Positions 43,812 through 52,707 of a DNA stretch of 62,617 nucleotides are shown piece by piece. Made by a program: the position numbers and the translations under genes. Numbering within the stretch: the first letter of the stretch is position 1; every line of letters begins with the position of its first letter. The notes beneath the pieces are model-generated. The model did not search any database and was not told where the DNA came from. It worked only from the letters and a program-made list of their open reading frames with translations. Location of the stretch: the NCBI GenBank assembly GCA_937864195.1, contig CALMJG010000200.1, forward strand, positions 1 to 62,617, written 5' to 3'. The DNA is from an uncultured Novosphingobium sp. GTDB lineage: Bacteria > Pseudomonadota > Alphaproteobacteria > Sphingomonadales > Sphingomonadaceae.

Positions 43812-45208
43812 GCGCCAAGCAGCCTCTGCAGGTACGGATTGAGCATCCGCCCTTGCGGGTCGACCGAGCGGCGCACGGCCTGGGCCTCGCGCCACATCGG
43901 ATAAAGCGCAGCGAGGTCCGCCACGCCAAGCGAGTGGAGCTTGCCCCAGTGCGGCCTGCCGCCCGCTTCGCGCAGCACCGGCTCGATCAGGCGGAACATC
44001 CAGTCGTGCTCGTCCTTGTACCACGCGTGGACCGCGATCGATCCGCTGGCGCGCTGGTAGAAGGGCGATAGCCAGGCATCGTCGGGGGCGATGATCCGCG
44101 CCTCGATCGGAAAGAACACGTCAGTCGCGCGGCTTTCGATCCGGCGGATCACCTCGCGCAGGGCTTCCACCTGGCGTTCGATCGGCAGGTGGTATTCCAT
44201 TTCCTTGAAGCGCACCGGGCGCTCGTTCGACAGCAGCTTCCAGCCCTCGTCGATCGCGATTTCCGGCGGGACGTCGGCCAGCAGGCGGCTGGCAAGCGAC
44301 TTGCGCAGCCCGGGCGTGAACTCGAACAGGTCGCGCAGGCGCTTCAGGCTCATCAAGGTGTCCGCGTCCTGATCGGGACCGCGCGGGCTGACCGGATCGA
44401 AGGTTACGTCGTGGGTGATCAGCGCGGACTTGCCGGTGAAGGGCAGGACCAGGAATTCGGCATTGCGATGATTCGCGGCCAGGGCGGGCCAACTGGCCAG
44501 CAGCTCTTCGGTGTCGATCAGCCGCACCACCTTGCGCACGCGCGTCAGCGGCTGGTTCTGCAGCGTCACCTGGCTAAGCACACCGAAGGCGCCGAGCCCC
44601 ACGCGGGCGGCGTGGAACAGCTCCGCATCGGCATCGCGGCTGCATTCGCGCACACCTCCATCGGGAGCGACCAGCCGCATCGCGGTGACCGCGCCGTGGA
44701 GCGCGGTATAGTCCTTGCCGGTGCCGTGCGTCCCGGTAGCCAGCGCGCCCGCGAGGGTCTGCTTGTTGATGTCGGGCAGGTTGGGCATCTCCTGACCGAC
44801 CGCGGCCAGGGCCGGCCCCAGCGCGGAAAGCCGCGTTCCGGCCCGGACGGTGGCGGTAGCGTTGGCGCGGTCAGCCGAGACCAGCCCACTCATCCGGTCA
44901 AGCGCCAGCATGGTTCCGTCGGTCGGGACCAAGGCGGTGAAACTGTGGCCCGCGCCCACCGGGCGGATCGGCGCGGCTGCGCGTGGCAGCAGGGCGGCCA
45001 GCTCCGCCTCGTCGGCAGGAGCCGCACGCGCGGCTGGGTAGGCGCTTTCCGTGCCGGCCCAATTGCTCCACAGCAGCCGTCCGCGCGCGTCGGTGGCGGC
45101 CGGCAGGTCCGGTTCGCGGTCGAGCCAGGCGCGCCGTCCGGCAAGTCCCGCGCCGCCCAGCGCGAGCAACCCCGCGCCGCCCAGCATGACCTTGCGGCGG
45201 GTGCTCAA
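43808..45208 (-). CDS. FAD-linked oxidoreductase, D-arabinono-1,4-lactone oxidase (ALO) family, Tat-like signal
   Basis: A 466-residue flavoprotein. The PCMH-type FAD-binding domain includes GAGHSFT, where His88 is in the position that covalently binds FAD in this family, then NLPDINKQTLAGALATGTHGTG. The C-terminal ALO domain ends with VDPQGRMLNPYLQRL. An N-terminal STRRKVMLGGAGLLALGGAG segment resembles a Tat signal or anchor, so the protein may act in the periplasm. It overlaps both neighbours: cytochrome c upstream and the PLP protein downstream. An electron path from flavin to the cytochrome is an inference. Confidence 0.85.
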   Translation of the reverse strand: MSTRRKVMLGGAGLLALGGAGLAGRRAWLDREPDLPAATDARGRLLWSNWAGTESAYPAARAAPADEAELAALLPRAAAPIRPVGAGHSFTALVPTDGTMLALDRMSGLVSADRANATATVRAGTRLSALGPALAAVGQEMPNLPDINKQTLAGALATGTHGTGKDYTALHGAVTAMRLVAPDGGVRECSRDADAELFHAARVGLGAFGVLSQVTLQNQPLTRVRKVVRLIDTEELLASWPALAANHRNAEFLVLPFTGKSALITHDVTFDPVSPRGPDQDADTLMSLKRLRDLFEFTPGLRKSLASRLLADVPPEIAIDEGWKLLSNERPVRFKEMEYHLPIERQVEALREVIRRIESRATDVFFPIEARIIAPDDAWLSPFYQRASGSIAVHAWYKDEHDWMFRLIEPVLREAGGRPHWGKLHSLGVADLAALYPMWREAQAVRRSVDPQGRMLNPYLQRLLGA

Positions 45209-45558
45209 CTGTCCCTCCCGGCCATGAAGCGGATCAGCGCGCGATAATCGTCAGCCGTGCAGGTGAAGCATTGGCCGCCCGCTGGCATGGCCTTCTTGCC
45301 CTGGAGCACTGCGGAAAGCAGCGCGGCCTCGCCCTGCGTCCAGCGGGGATCCCACAGGGTGCGGTCGCCGGTCAGCGGGGCGAGCGAATCCTTGACCGTG
45401 TGGCAGGCCCGGCAGGAATTGTCGTAAAGCCCGGCCAGCCGCGCATCGGCGGGACGCAGCGCCGCGCTCTGCTCCTGGGTGAGCGGGCGGGGCGGGGCTT
45501 CACCCGTTCCGCCCCCCGCCAGCACCAGTGCCGGCAGCAGGATGGCCAGTTGCCGCAT
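45205..45558 (-). CDS. Periplasmic class I cytochrome c (c5-like)
   Basis: A 117-residue protein with a signal peptide (about 1-19), one haem site C49-x-x-C52-H53 and the likely axial Met91 (KKAMPAGG). C97 and C100 (CFTC) form the extra disulfide typical of cytochrome c5 types. ATG 45558 has GGGGAG five bases upstream; the in-frame start at 45594 only adds a non-signal leader. Its stop overlaps the ALO-family start, which suggests it accepts electrons from that enzyme. Confidence 0.88.
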   Translation of the reverse strand: MRQLAILLPALVLAGGGTGEAPPRPLTQEQSAALRPADARLAGLYDNSCRACHTVKDSLAPLTGDRTLWDPRWTQGEAALLSAVLQGKKAMPAGGQCFTCTADDYRALIRFMAGRDS

Positions 45559-45600
45559 CGATTCTCCCCTCTTTGCGGGGGAGGCTAGCGGCATTCGCGG

Positions 45601-46983
45601 TTACTGCGCAATCACCCCGTAAAGGTCATGCGCGTCGGCATCCTCGACCGTCACCTGGACAAAATCGCCCGGAGCGAGTGTGGCCGGCACCTGGCGCAGG
45701 TAGACCGCGCCGTCGATTTCGGGCGCGTCGGCCTGGCTGCGGGCCGTGGCACCGATATCGCCGTCCTCGTCAGGCTCGCCAACTTCGTCGATTATCACCG
45801 GGATCGTGCGGCCGACCTTGGCGGCCAGCTTGGCGGCGCTGATCGCCTCGGTCTTCTCCATGATCCGGGCGTAGCGTTCTTCCTTGACCTCTTCCGGGAC
45901 CTGGCCGGGCAGGTCGTTGGCCGCCGCGCCGTCGACGGGTTCGAAGCGGAACGCGCCGACCCGGTCGAGCTGGGCCTCGTCCAGCCAGTCAAGCAGGTAC
46001 TGGAAATCAGCCTCGGTCTCGCCGGGGAAGCCGACCACGAAGCTGGAGCGCACGGCGATGTCCGGGCAGATTTCGCGCCAGGCCTTCAGGCGTTCCAGTA
46101 CCTTGGCCTCGTTCGCCGGGCGCTTCATCGCCTTCAGTACCGAAGGGGCGGCATGCTGGAAGGGGATGTCGAGATAGGGCGTCAGCAACCCCTCGGCCAT
46201 CAGCGGAATGACCTGATCGACGTGCGGGTAGGGGTAGACGTAGTGCAGCCGCACCCACGGCGTCTCACCCTGCGGCGTGCGCAGCGCGCCAAGTTCGCGG
46301 GCAAGGTCGGTCATGTGGGTGCGGACCGGGCGGTCCTTCCACGTGCGCTCCTCGTGCCGTACGTCGACGCCGTAGGCCGAGGTGTCCTGGCTGATCACCA
46401 GCAGTTCCTTCGTCCCCGCCGCGACCAGCTTTTCCGCCTCGCGCAGCACCGCGTCGATCCGGCGGCTGACCAGCTTTCCGCGCAGTTGCGGGATGATGCA
46501 GAAGGCGCAGGCGTGGTTGCAGCCCTCGGAAATCTTGAGATAGCTGTAGTGGCGCGGGGTCAGCTTGACGTCCATCTGCGGCACCAGGTCGATGAACGGC
46601 CCCTGGCTGGGGGGGGCCGCTTCGTGCACGGCCTCGACCACCGCCTCGTACTGGTGCGCGCCGGTGACGGCCAGCACTTCCGGGAACTTCGCGCGGATGA
46701 CTTCCGCCTCGTTGCCCATGCAGCCGGTGACGATCACCCGCCCGTTTTCGGCAATCGCCTCGCCGATCGCGGCCAGGCTTTCCTCCTTGGCGGAATCGAG
46801 GAAGCCGCAGGTGTTGACCAGCACCACGTCGGCCCCGGCATAGTCGCCGCTCATCGCATAGCCATCGGCGCGCAGCCGCGTGAGGATGCGTTCGCTGTCG
46901 ACCAGCGCCTTGGGGCAGCCAAGGCTGACCATGCCGACCTTCTTCTGGTCGGGGAGGGCTATCGGGGGATTCGTGGTGGCCAT
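45601..46983 (-). CDS. rimO: Ribosomal protein S12 methylthiotransferase RimO
   Basis: A 460-residue radical SAM enzyme that methylthiolates an Asp of ribosomal protein S12. It has the UPF0004 N-terminal domain ([34 protein letters not shown]), the radical SAM motif CNHACAFC with [13 protein letters not shown] following, and a C-terminal TRAM domain (about 385-460). The SLGCPK start distinguishes RimO from MiaB. It is 42 bases before the cytochrome c gene on the same strand, so the redox module may share its transcript. Confidence 0.96.
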   Translation of the reverse strand: MATTNPPIALPDQKKVGMVSLGCPKALVDSERILTRLRADGYAMSGDYAGADVVLVNTCGFLDSAKEESLAAIGEAIAENGRVIVTGCMGNEAEVIRAKFPEVLAVTGAHQYEAVVEAVHEAAPPSQGPFIDLVPQMDVKLTPRHYSYLKISEGCNHACAFCIIPQLRGKLVSRRIDAVLREAEKLVAAGTKELLVISQDTSAYGVDVRHEERTWKDRPVRTHMTDLARELGALRTPQGETPWVRLHYVYPYPHVDQVIPLMAEGLLTPYLDIPFQHAAPSVLKAMKRPANEAKVLERLKAWREICPDIAVRSSFVVGFPGETEADFQYLLDWLDEAQLDRVGAFRFEPVDGAAANDLPGQVPEEVKEERYARIMEKTEAISAAKLAAKVGRTIPVIIDEVGEPDEDGDIGATARSQADAPEIDGAVYLRQVPATLAPGDFVQVTVEDADAHDLYGVIAQ

Positions 46984-47054
46984 GGGGAGTGGCCCCTACA
47001 CCTCTGCGCCTGATTTCGCTACTGCCGCGAAAGATCGCGCGAAAGGACTGAACG

Positions 47055-47408
47055 ATGGGCCCGATGAACTGGATCGCGGTGGCGCTGGCAGCGGGCGCGG
47101 CGGCGCTGGTGCTGTGGCTGTTCTGGCGCAAGGCGTCGCCCGCGCTGAAGGCCTGGCCCTATGCCCTGCAACTGGTGCCCGCCGCCATGCTGGGCCATGC
47201 GCTGGCGCGGATCGGTCCGGACAAGCTGGAGGTCAAACCGCACCTCTATTTCATGCAGGCGGGCGGGCTGGCGCTGGCCATCGTGATCCCCGCGCTGTGG
47301 TTGGCACAACTGCGGCAAGGCACACCGGCGCGGGAAAGCTGGCGCGACAGCGTGGCCTTCCTGATTGCCTACCTTGCCATGGGCACAGTGTTCTGGGCGC
47401 TGGGCTAG
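47055..47408 (+). CDS. Small integral membrane protein, unknown function
   Basis: A 117-residue protein with four hydrophobic segments (about 5-22, 30-48, 63-82 and 95-115). I do not recognise the family. GAAAGGA lies seven bases before ATG 47055, and rimO is divergent. It is convergent with the potassium-channel gene: the two stops share the four bases CTAG at 47405-47408, so both transcripts must end within the other gene. Confidence 0.7.
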   Translation: MGPMNWIAVALAAGAAALVLWLFWRKASPALKAWPYALQLVPAAMLGHALARIGPDKLEVKPHLYFMQAGGLALAIVIPALWLAQLRQGTPARESWRDSVAFLIAYLAMGTVFWALG

Positions 47409-48433
47409 GTCAGCGTCGGCACCACGGCGACGATCACATCGCCAGCTTCGATCCGCTGCGCTTCGGGCTGCCAGAAGCCGATTTCCCGCCCGCCGCGCTG
47501 GATGCGCAGGCCGCGCGCCCGGCCGGGCAGATCGTCGAGGCTGAGGCCGACCTCTTCCGGCAGTGCCTCGCGCTCGACCAGTTGCACGTCCCCTGAAGCC
47601 GAAGCGAGATCGGCGAGGTAATCGGAAACGTGCGTGCCCTGCGCCGATCCCGCGAGCAGCAGGCCGGTAAACCGCACCGGGTTGATCACGTTGTCGGCAC
47701 CGGCCTGCCGCGCCAGGATCTCGTTGTCCTCGGCACGGACCACCACGCTGATTGGCACCTTGGGAGCGAGGTGGCGCACGGTCAGCACGATCAGGATCGA
47801 GGTGTCGTCGCGGCCGGCCGAAACCAGTACCGTGCTTGCCTCGGCAATCCGCACCGCCATCAGCGTCTCGTCGCGGCTGGCATCGCCTTCCAGCACGTTG
47901 CAGCCCATCGCCTCGGCTTCTTCCAGCCGGTCGGCGCCGGGATCGAGCACCACGATCCGGCCAGGATCGGTGCCGCGCTCGATCAGTTCGCTGACCGCCT
48001 GCGAGCCGCTGATGCCGAAGCCCAGCACCACGATGTGCCCGGTCAGCCGTTCCTGGATACGCCGCATCCGCCAGTTCTCCCAGGTGCGCTTGATAAGGAA
48101 ATTGTAGGCCGTGCCGACGAAGATGAACAGCACGGCCAGCCGGATCGGGGTGACGATCACGGCCTCGATCAGCCGCGCCTTGTCGCTGACCGGGGTAATG
48201 TCGCCGAACCCCGTGGTGGTGATCGAGATCATCGTGAAATAGACGACGTCTAGCAGGCTGACCTCGCCGTCGTGGCTGTCCTTCAGCCCGGCGCGGTCCA
48301 GCCAGTGGACCAGGATCACGATCGAAACCAGCAGCAGCGCGGCCCCCAGCCGCAGGGCAAGGTCTGCCCAGACCGGCACCTGGATCGCGCGGCGCAGTGG
48401 CTTGGCCGGGGACAGGCGCAGCGGGCGCGCCAT
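47405..48433 (-). CDS. Two-TM potassium channel with RCK (TrkA-N/TrkA-C) domains
   Basis: A 342-residue protein with two membrane segments (about 22-45 and 90-112) around a pore helix and filter TTTGFGD. It is followed by a TrkA-N/RCK Rossmann domain (VVLGFGISGSQAVSEL, VVLDPGADRLEEA, about 130-250) and a TrkA-C domain (about 265-342). It resembles MthK-type ligand-gated K+ channels. ATG 48433 overlaps the stop of the nlpD-like gene, making it the last gene of a four-gene cluster with serS, surE and nlpD. Confidence 0.88.
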   Translation of the reverse strand: MARPLRLSPAKPLRRAIQVPVWADLALRLGAALLLVSIVILVHWLDRAGLKDSHDGEVSLLDVVYFTMISITTTGFGDITPVSDKARLIEAVIVTPIRLAVLFIFVGTAYNFLIKRTWENWRMRRIQERLTGHIVVLGFGISGSQAVSELIERGTDPGRIVVLDPGADRLEEAEAMGCNVLEGDASRDETLMAVRIAEASTVLVSAGRDDTSILIVLTVRHLAPKVPISVVVRAEDNEILARQAGADNVINPVRFTGLLLAGSAQGTHVSDYLADLASASGDVQLVEREALPEEVGLSLDDLPGRARGLRIQRGGREIGFWQPEAQRIEAGDVIVAVVPTLT

Positions 48434-49344
48434 CACCGCTTCGGCAGGAACTTCGCCGGATCGAGTGCCGCCTTGTTGTTGCGCACTTCGAAGTGGAGCT
48501 GCGGCTCGGTGGCGAGCCCGGTCTTGCCCACCAGCCCGACCCGCTCCCCGGCCTTGACCTCGTCGCCCAGCTTGACGGTCACCCGCCCCAGGAAGCCATA
48601 GGTCGTGGTCCAGCGGCCGGCGTGGTGGATGATGACGGTCAGGCCGTATTCCCTGGGGCCTGCGCCGGCGAAGATCACCTTGCCCGCCGCGCTGGAGCGC
48701 ACCGGGGTTCCCTCGCCCGCGCGGATATCGACACCGTCATGGTAGGCGGATTTTTCCCCGCGCGCGGCAAATGCGCGGCGGACATCGCCCTTGACCGGCC
48801 AGGAGAACGCGGGCGGGCGCGTTTCATCGGCCACCGCCGGGGCAGGGCTGGCAGCCGGCGTTGCGGCCGCAGTCGCCAGCGGAGTCGGCGCAGCAGATGC
48901 GGCGGGGGCTGCAACCAGCGGCGCGGCCTTGATCTGGGGCGGCGCCGACGCGGGCAGGGCGGGGATCGCCAGAACCTGACCGGGCCTGACTTCTGCCCGG
49001 GGATCAAGCTTGTTGGCCAAAGCGATTTCCGGCCAGGGCATGCCGAAGTCCATTGCGATCGAGAAGCTGGTCTCTCCCGCCTTGATGGTGTGGGTGCGGC
49101 GGCGCGGGATCACCAGCTTCTGGCCGGCCCGCAGCAGATAGGGCTCTTTCAGCCCGTTCGCCTCGATGATCGCAGCGCGCGACACGCCGGACCGGTTGGC
49201 CACTCCGCCCAGCGTCTCGCCGGGCTTGACCACGTATTCGGTGGCCCCCTTCGGGTCAGCCGTCTGGGCTGCCGCCGGGACTGCCGCCAGAACTCCCAGA
49301 ACTATGCAAAGGCCCCCCAGCCGCATCCCCCCGCGCGGCTTCAC
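48433..49344 (-). CDS. nlpD: NlpD-like LysM/LytM (M23 fold) envelope protein with degenerate active site
   Basis: A 303-residue protein with a signal peptide (about 1-27), two LysM peptidoglycan-binding repeats (about 37-130), an Ala/Pro linker and a LytM domain. The first metal motif is kept (HDGVDIRA), but the catalytic His of the usual YAHL is Phe (TYGFLG) and the HLH motif is QLH (EPQLHFEV). Such degenerate LytM proteins (NlpD, EnvC) activate amidases and do not cut peptidoglycan. The location right after surE matches nlpD. It starts at GTG overlapping the surE stop; ATG 49326 is an alternative. Confidence 0.85.
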   Translation of the reverse strand: MKPRGGMRLGGLCIVLGVLAAVPAAAQTADPKGATEYVVKPGETLGGVANRSGVSRAAIIEANGLKEPYLLRAGQKLVIPRRRTHTIKAGETSFSIAMDFGMPWPEIALANKLDPRAEVRPGQVLAIPALPASAPPQIKAAPLVAAPAASAAPTPLATAAATPAASPAPAVADETRPPAFSWPVKGDVRRAFAARGEKSAYHDGVDIRAGEGTPVRSSAAGKVIFAGAGPREYGLTVIIHHAGRWTTTYGFLGRVTVKLGDEVKAGERVGLVGKTGLATEPQLHFEVRNNKAALDPAKFLPKR

Positions 49345-50105
49345 CTTGCGAAACGCCCCGCGAGGTCGCCAAGCGAGGCTTCGTGGGTCAGATCAAGTTG
49401 CAGCGGCGTAACCGACACGTAGCCATCCTGTATCGCTTCAAGGTCGGTCTGGTGACCGGGCGTATGTTCTATACCATGGAGACCAAACCAGAAATAGCGG
49501 TATCCACGGGGGTCGGTGCCTTCGACCACGCTGCCCCGTGCATAATCGTGAAAGCCCTGACGGACTGCCTTGATGCCCTTGACCGCGCCCGCGTCCACCG
49601 CCGGAAAATTGACGTTTACCAGCGTGCGCGGTGCGAACGGCGCATCGAGCAGCGGGGCAATCACCTTTGCCCCCCAGGCCTCGGCGGCGCCGAACGGCAC
49701 GCTGTCGGCCATGCCTTCGCGGGCATAGACCTGGCTCAGCGCGATCGAGCGGATGCCGGCCAGCGTCCCTTCGATCGCGGCGGAAACGGTGCCGGAATAG
49801 GTCACGTCATCGCCCAGGTTGGCACCGCGATTGACGCCCGAGAGCAGCAGGTCCGGCGGCGCGGGCATGACCGTTCGCAGCGCCATCATCACGGAATCGG
49901 TCGGCGTTCCCGATACCGAGAAGCGCCGCTCGCCATGCTGGCGCAGCCGGACCGGGCTCGACAGGGTCAGCGAATGGCCCGCGCCGGACTGTTCCTCCGA
50001 TGGCGCGACGATCCAGATGTCGTCGGAAAACTGCCGCGCGATCCGCTCCAGCACTTCAAGGCCGGGGGCGAAGATGCCGTCGTCGTTGGTCAGGAGAATG
50101 CGCAT
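49341..50105 (-). CDS. surE: 5'/3'-nucleotidase SurE
   Basis: A 254-residue phosphatase for nucleoside monophosphates. The metal site begins [10 protein letters not shown] (Asp8, Asp9), with VAPSEEQSGAGHSLT and LLSGVNRGANLGDDVTYSGTVSAA following. ATG 50105 shares one base with the serS stop (TGATG), and an upstream in-frame start at 50138 would lie in serS. It is coupled at its end to the NlpD-like gene, the classic surE-nlpD neighbourhood. Confidence 0.95.
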   Translation of the reverse strand: MRILLTNDDGIFAPGLEVLERIARQFSDDIWIVAPSEEQSGAGHSLTLSSPVRLRQHGERRFSVSGTPTDSVMMALRTVMPAPPDLLLSGVNRGANLGDDVTYSGTVSAAIEGTLAGIRSIALSQVYAREGMADSVPFGAAEAWGAKVIAPLLDAPFAPRTLVNVNFPAVDAGAVKGIKAVRQGFHDYARGSVVEGTDPRGYRYFWFGLHGIEHTPGHQTDLEAIQDGYVSVTPLQLDLTHEASLGDLAGRFAR

Positions 50106-51382
50106 CAGGCCGGCACCAGCGCGGTCAGGCCGCCGCAATAGCCCAGCAGGGCAGGGGGCACGGTGACCGAGCCGTCCGCCTGCTGGTAATTCTCGATGAT
50201 CGCCACCAGCGTGCGCCCGACCGCCAGGCCCGAGCCGTTGAGCGTGTGGACGAATTCCGTGCCCTTCTGCCCTTCGGGCCGATAGCGGGCATTCATCCGC
50301 CGCGCCTGGAAATCACCGCAGTTGGAGCAGGACGAAATCTCGCGGTAGGCGGCTTGGCCGGGCAGCCAGACCTCAAGATCAAAGGTCTTGCGTGCGGTAA
50401 AGCCCATGTCGCCCGCGCAGAGCAGCACCTTGCGATAGGGCAGGTCCAGCGCCTGGAGGATCGATTCCGCCGCCGCCGTCATCCGTTCGTGTTCGGCCTC
50501 CGAATCCTCGGGGCGGGTGATGCTGACCAGTTCCACCTTCTCGAACTGGTGCTGGCGGATATAGCCGCGCGTATCCTTGCCGGCCGCGCCCGCCTCGCTG
50601 CGAAAGCAGGGGGTCAGCGCTGTCATCCGGATCGGCAGGGCGCTGTCGGCCAGGATCTGCTCGCGCACCGAATTGGTCAGCGAAACCTCGGCTGTGGGGA
50701 TCAGCCAGCGTCCGTCGGTGGTCTGGAAATTGTCTTCGGCGAACTTGGGAAGTTGTCCCGTGCCGAACAGGGCCTCCTGCCGCACCAGCAGCGGAGTGGC
50801 ACATTCGGTGTAGCCATTGGCCGTGGTCTGATGGTCCAGCATGAACTGGGCCAGCCCGCGCTGAAGCCGCGCCATCTGCCCGCGCAGGAAAGTGAAGCGC
50901 GCCCCGGAGAGGACTGCGCCAGTCTCGAAATCAAGACCCAGCGGCGGGCCAAGGTCGGCATGCTCGCGCGGCTGGAAATCGAAGGCGCGCGGGGTGCCCC
51001 AGCGCAGCACTTCGACGTTCTGGCTCTCGTCCTCGCCCTCGGGCACTTCGGCGGCGGGCAGGTTCGGGTGGCGGGCCAGCTCGTCCTGGAGGCGCTGGGT
51101 AAGGTCTCGTTCCTCGGCCTCTAGCGCGGGCAGCGTGTCCTTGAGCGCGGCCACCTCGGCCTTGAGGCGCTCAGCCTCGTCCTTGTCGCCCCGGCCCATC
51201 GCCGCGCCGATCGCCTTCGACGCTTCATTGCGGCGCCCCTGCGCCTCCTGCATCCGCGTCGCGACATCGCGCCGCTGTGCATCAAGCGCCAGTATGGCGG
51301 CGGACAAAGGCTCCACCCCGCGCCGGGCAAGGCCAGCGTCGAAGGCTTCGGGGTTTTCGCGGATCAGCTTGATATCGTGCAT
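50105..51382 (-). CDS. serS: Seryl-tRNA synthetase
   Basis: A 425-residue class II synthetase. It has an N-terminal long-helix arm that binds tRNA-Ser (about 25-100), motif 2 [29 protein letters not shown] and motif 3 [19 protein letters not shown]. Start [15 protein letters not shown] is the normal N-terminus (ATG 51382); longer frames run into the tRNA-Val gene. It leads the surE-nlpD-channel cluster. Confidence 0.98.
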   Translation of the reverse strand: MHDIKLIRENPEAFDAGLARRGVEPLSAAILALDAQRRDVATRMQEAQGRRNEASKAIGAAMGRGDKDEAERLKAEVAALKDTLPALEAEERDLTQRLQDELARHPNLPAAEVPEGEDESQNVEVLRWGTPRAFDFQPREHADLGPPLGLDFETGAVLSGARFTFLRGQMARLQRGLAQFMLDHQTTANGYTECATPLLVRQEALFGTGQLPKFAEDNFQTTDGRWLIPTAEVSLTNSVREQILADSALPIRMTALTPCFRSEAGAAGKDTRGYIRQHQFEKVELVSITRPEDSEAEHERMTAAAESILQALDLPYRKVLLCAGDMGFTARKTFDLEVWLPGQAAYREISSCSNCGDFQARRMNARYRPEGQKGTEFVHTLNGSGLAVGRTLVAIIENYQQADGSVTVPPALLGYCGGLTALVPA

Positions 51383-51430
51383 GGTGCCGGGGCTATGCCC
51401 GCTTGGCTTCATGCTTTCAAGGAGAGGAAG

Positions 51431-51505
51431 TGGTGGGCGCGGCAGGGATTGAACCTGCGACCCCACCCGTGTGAAGGGTGTGCTCTACCACTGAGCTACG
51501 CGCCC
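51431..51505 (-). tRNA. tRNA-Val (anticodon CAC)
   Basis: A 75-base cloverleaf on the minus strand: acceptor GGGCGCG paired with CGCGCCC, D-arm GCTC-AGTGGTAGA-GC, anticodon stem CACCC/GGGTG with loop TTCACAC (anticodon CAC, reading GUG), T-arm GCAGG-TTCAATC-CCTGC and encoded CCA. It lies 48 bases upstream of serS on the same strand. Confidence 0.93.
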
Positions 51506-51581
51506 ACTTCCGGTGCAGAAGCGCGCCCTTAGAGCGTGCTGTGCGAATTGACAAGCGCCCATCACAAGATAGAGCGCCCCC

Positions 51582-51869
51582 ATGAGCGAAGAAACCGTTT
51601 CCGGCCCCGACGTGCCGCCCGACCGCCTGGCAATCAACCCGCGCAGCGACTATTTCGATGCCGACGTGCTGCAGCGCGGCGTGGGCATCCGCTTCAAGGG
51701 CGTGGTGCGCACCAATGTCGAGGAATACTGCATTTCCGAGGGCTGGGTGCGGGTCCAGGCGGGCAAGACGATGGACCGTCACGGCCAGCCGCTGACGATT
51801 CGGCTCAACGGCCCGGTCGAAGCCTGGTTCGAGGATCTGGGCGAGGACGCGCCCGTAGCCAGGGCCTGA
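51582..51869 (+). CDS. DUF3297 family protein
   Basis: A 95-residue small soluble protein matching DUF3297: PPDRLAINPRSDYFDADVL, GVGIRFKGVVRTNVEEYCISEGWVRVQAG and KTMDRHGQPLTIRLNGPVEAWFE. The family is common in Proteobacteria and has no known function. It is divergent from tRNA-Val and serS, and convergent with the CHAP-domain gene, 19 bases apart. Confidence 0.87.
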   Translation: MSEETVSGPDVPPDRLAINPRSDYFDADVLQRGVGIRFKGVVRTNVEEYCISEGWVRVQAGKTMDRHGQPLTIRLNGPVEAWFEDLGEDAPVARA

Positions 51870-51888
51870 ACCTGAAGGCGCGCGGGGG

Positions 51889-52494
51889 CTACCAGCCCAT
51901 CCGCGCGCCGATCAGGTCGGCAATCGGATCGTCGCTGCCGCGCGGGAGATTCGCGGGCACCGGGCGGTCTTTCAGCTTTTCGCCCTTCTTCGGCTTCGCT
52001 GGATAGATGAAGCCCTGGACTGGCCAATGCGTGCCGCCAAGATCCTTGAGCGGCGCGTACCACACCCGGACTGCGCTCCAATCGTTGGCGGGCGACACGT
52101 CGACCACCTTGACGTTGTCCTCGATCTGGCCGCGCCGGCCGTTGATCGGGCTCCAGTTCGAATGGCGCACCAGCAGGGTGCGCGAATCGATGATCCTGCT
52201 GACTGCGGCAACATGGCCCAGGCGCGATCCGCCGTGGGGGCGCAGCGCCAGCACGGCGCCGACTTTCGGCTTGTAGCCGCGCGCATAGCGGCCCTCGGCC
52301 TGACCCCACCAGGTGTGCGCGTCGCCAAAGATGGTGATACCGGTGACCTGCCGCGCATAGGGCACGCATTGCAGGTAGGGCGTCAGGCTCGGCGTCTGGA
52401 CGCCTCGCGCGCTCTCGTTGACGGCGAGCGCGGGCGATGCGCACGCCAGTCCCAGGGAAAGGCACAGAAATCCCGCGAGAGCTGCCTTCGACAT
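51889..52494 (-). CDS. Secreted CHAP-domain protein (putative amidase/peptidase)
   Basis: A 201-residue protein with a signal peptide (about 1-24) and a CHAP (NlpC/P60-like) domain. The catalytic Cys is in LQCVPYARQVTG (Cys43), the His in LGHVAAVSRI and a polar Asn in RHSNWSP. AGYKPKVGAVLAL precedes the His as usual. The family cleaves peptidoglycan peptides or amides. The C-terminal 40 residues are basic and disordered. It is alone on this strand and convergent with DUF3297. Confidence 0.88.
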   Translation of the reverse strand: MSKAALAGFLCLSLGLACASPALAVNESARGVQTPSLTPYLQCVPYARQVTGITIFGDAHTWWGQAEGRYARGYKPKVGAVLALRPHGGSRLGHVAAVSRIIDSRTLLVRHSNWSPINGRRGQIEDNVKVVDVSPANDWSAVRVWYAPLKDLGGTHWPVQGFIYPAKPKKGEKLKDRPVPANLPRGSDDPIADLIGARMGW

Positions 52495-52707
52495 GCACTT
52501 ACCCCTGATCGACGCGAACCCATTGAAATCTGCCGCAGGCCGGTTTGGGAATAGGCCAGATGGCTAGTCCGTAACCGGTCTGCGTGCTTTCCGAGCGTCG
52601 AACCTGGCCGAAAATGGTTTGCGCCAACCTGCGCGGCATGGTTAACGCCGCGGCAAGAAATTGCCGGACCGCTTGCAAATATTTGCCGCAGGGGTCAGGT
52701 GGCGCAC

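Noticed and set aside
52638-52645. ATGGTTAA (reverse of TTAACCAT) before der, and TTAACC-like words at about 25949 and 56269, as CtrA half-sites
   Set aside because: Only half-sites of six to eight bases are present, without the second half at the proper spacing, so they are too frequent by chance to call.
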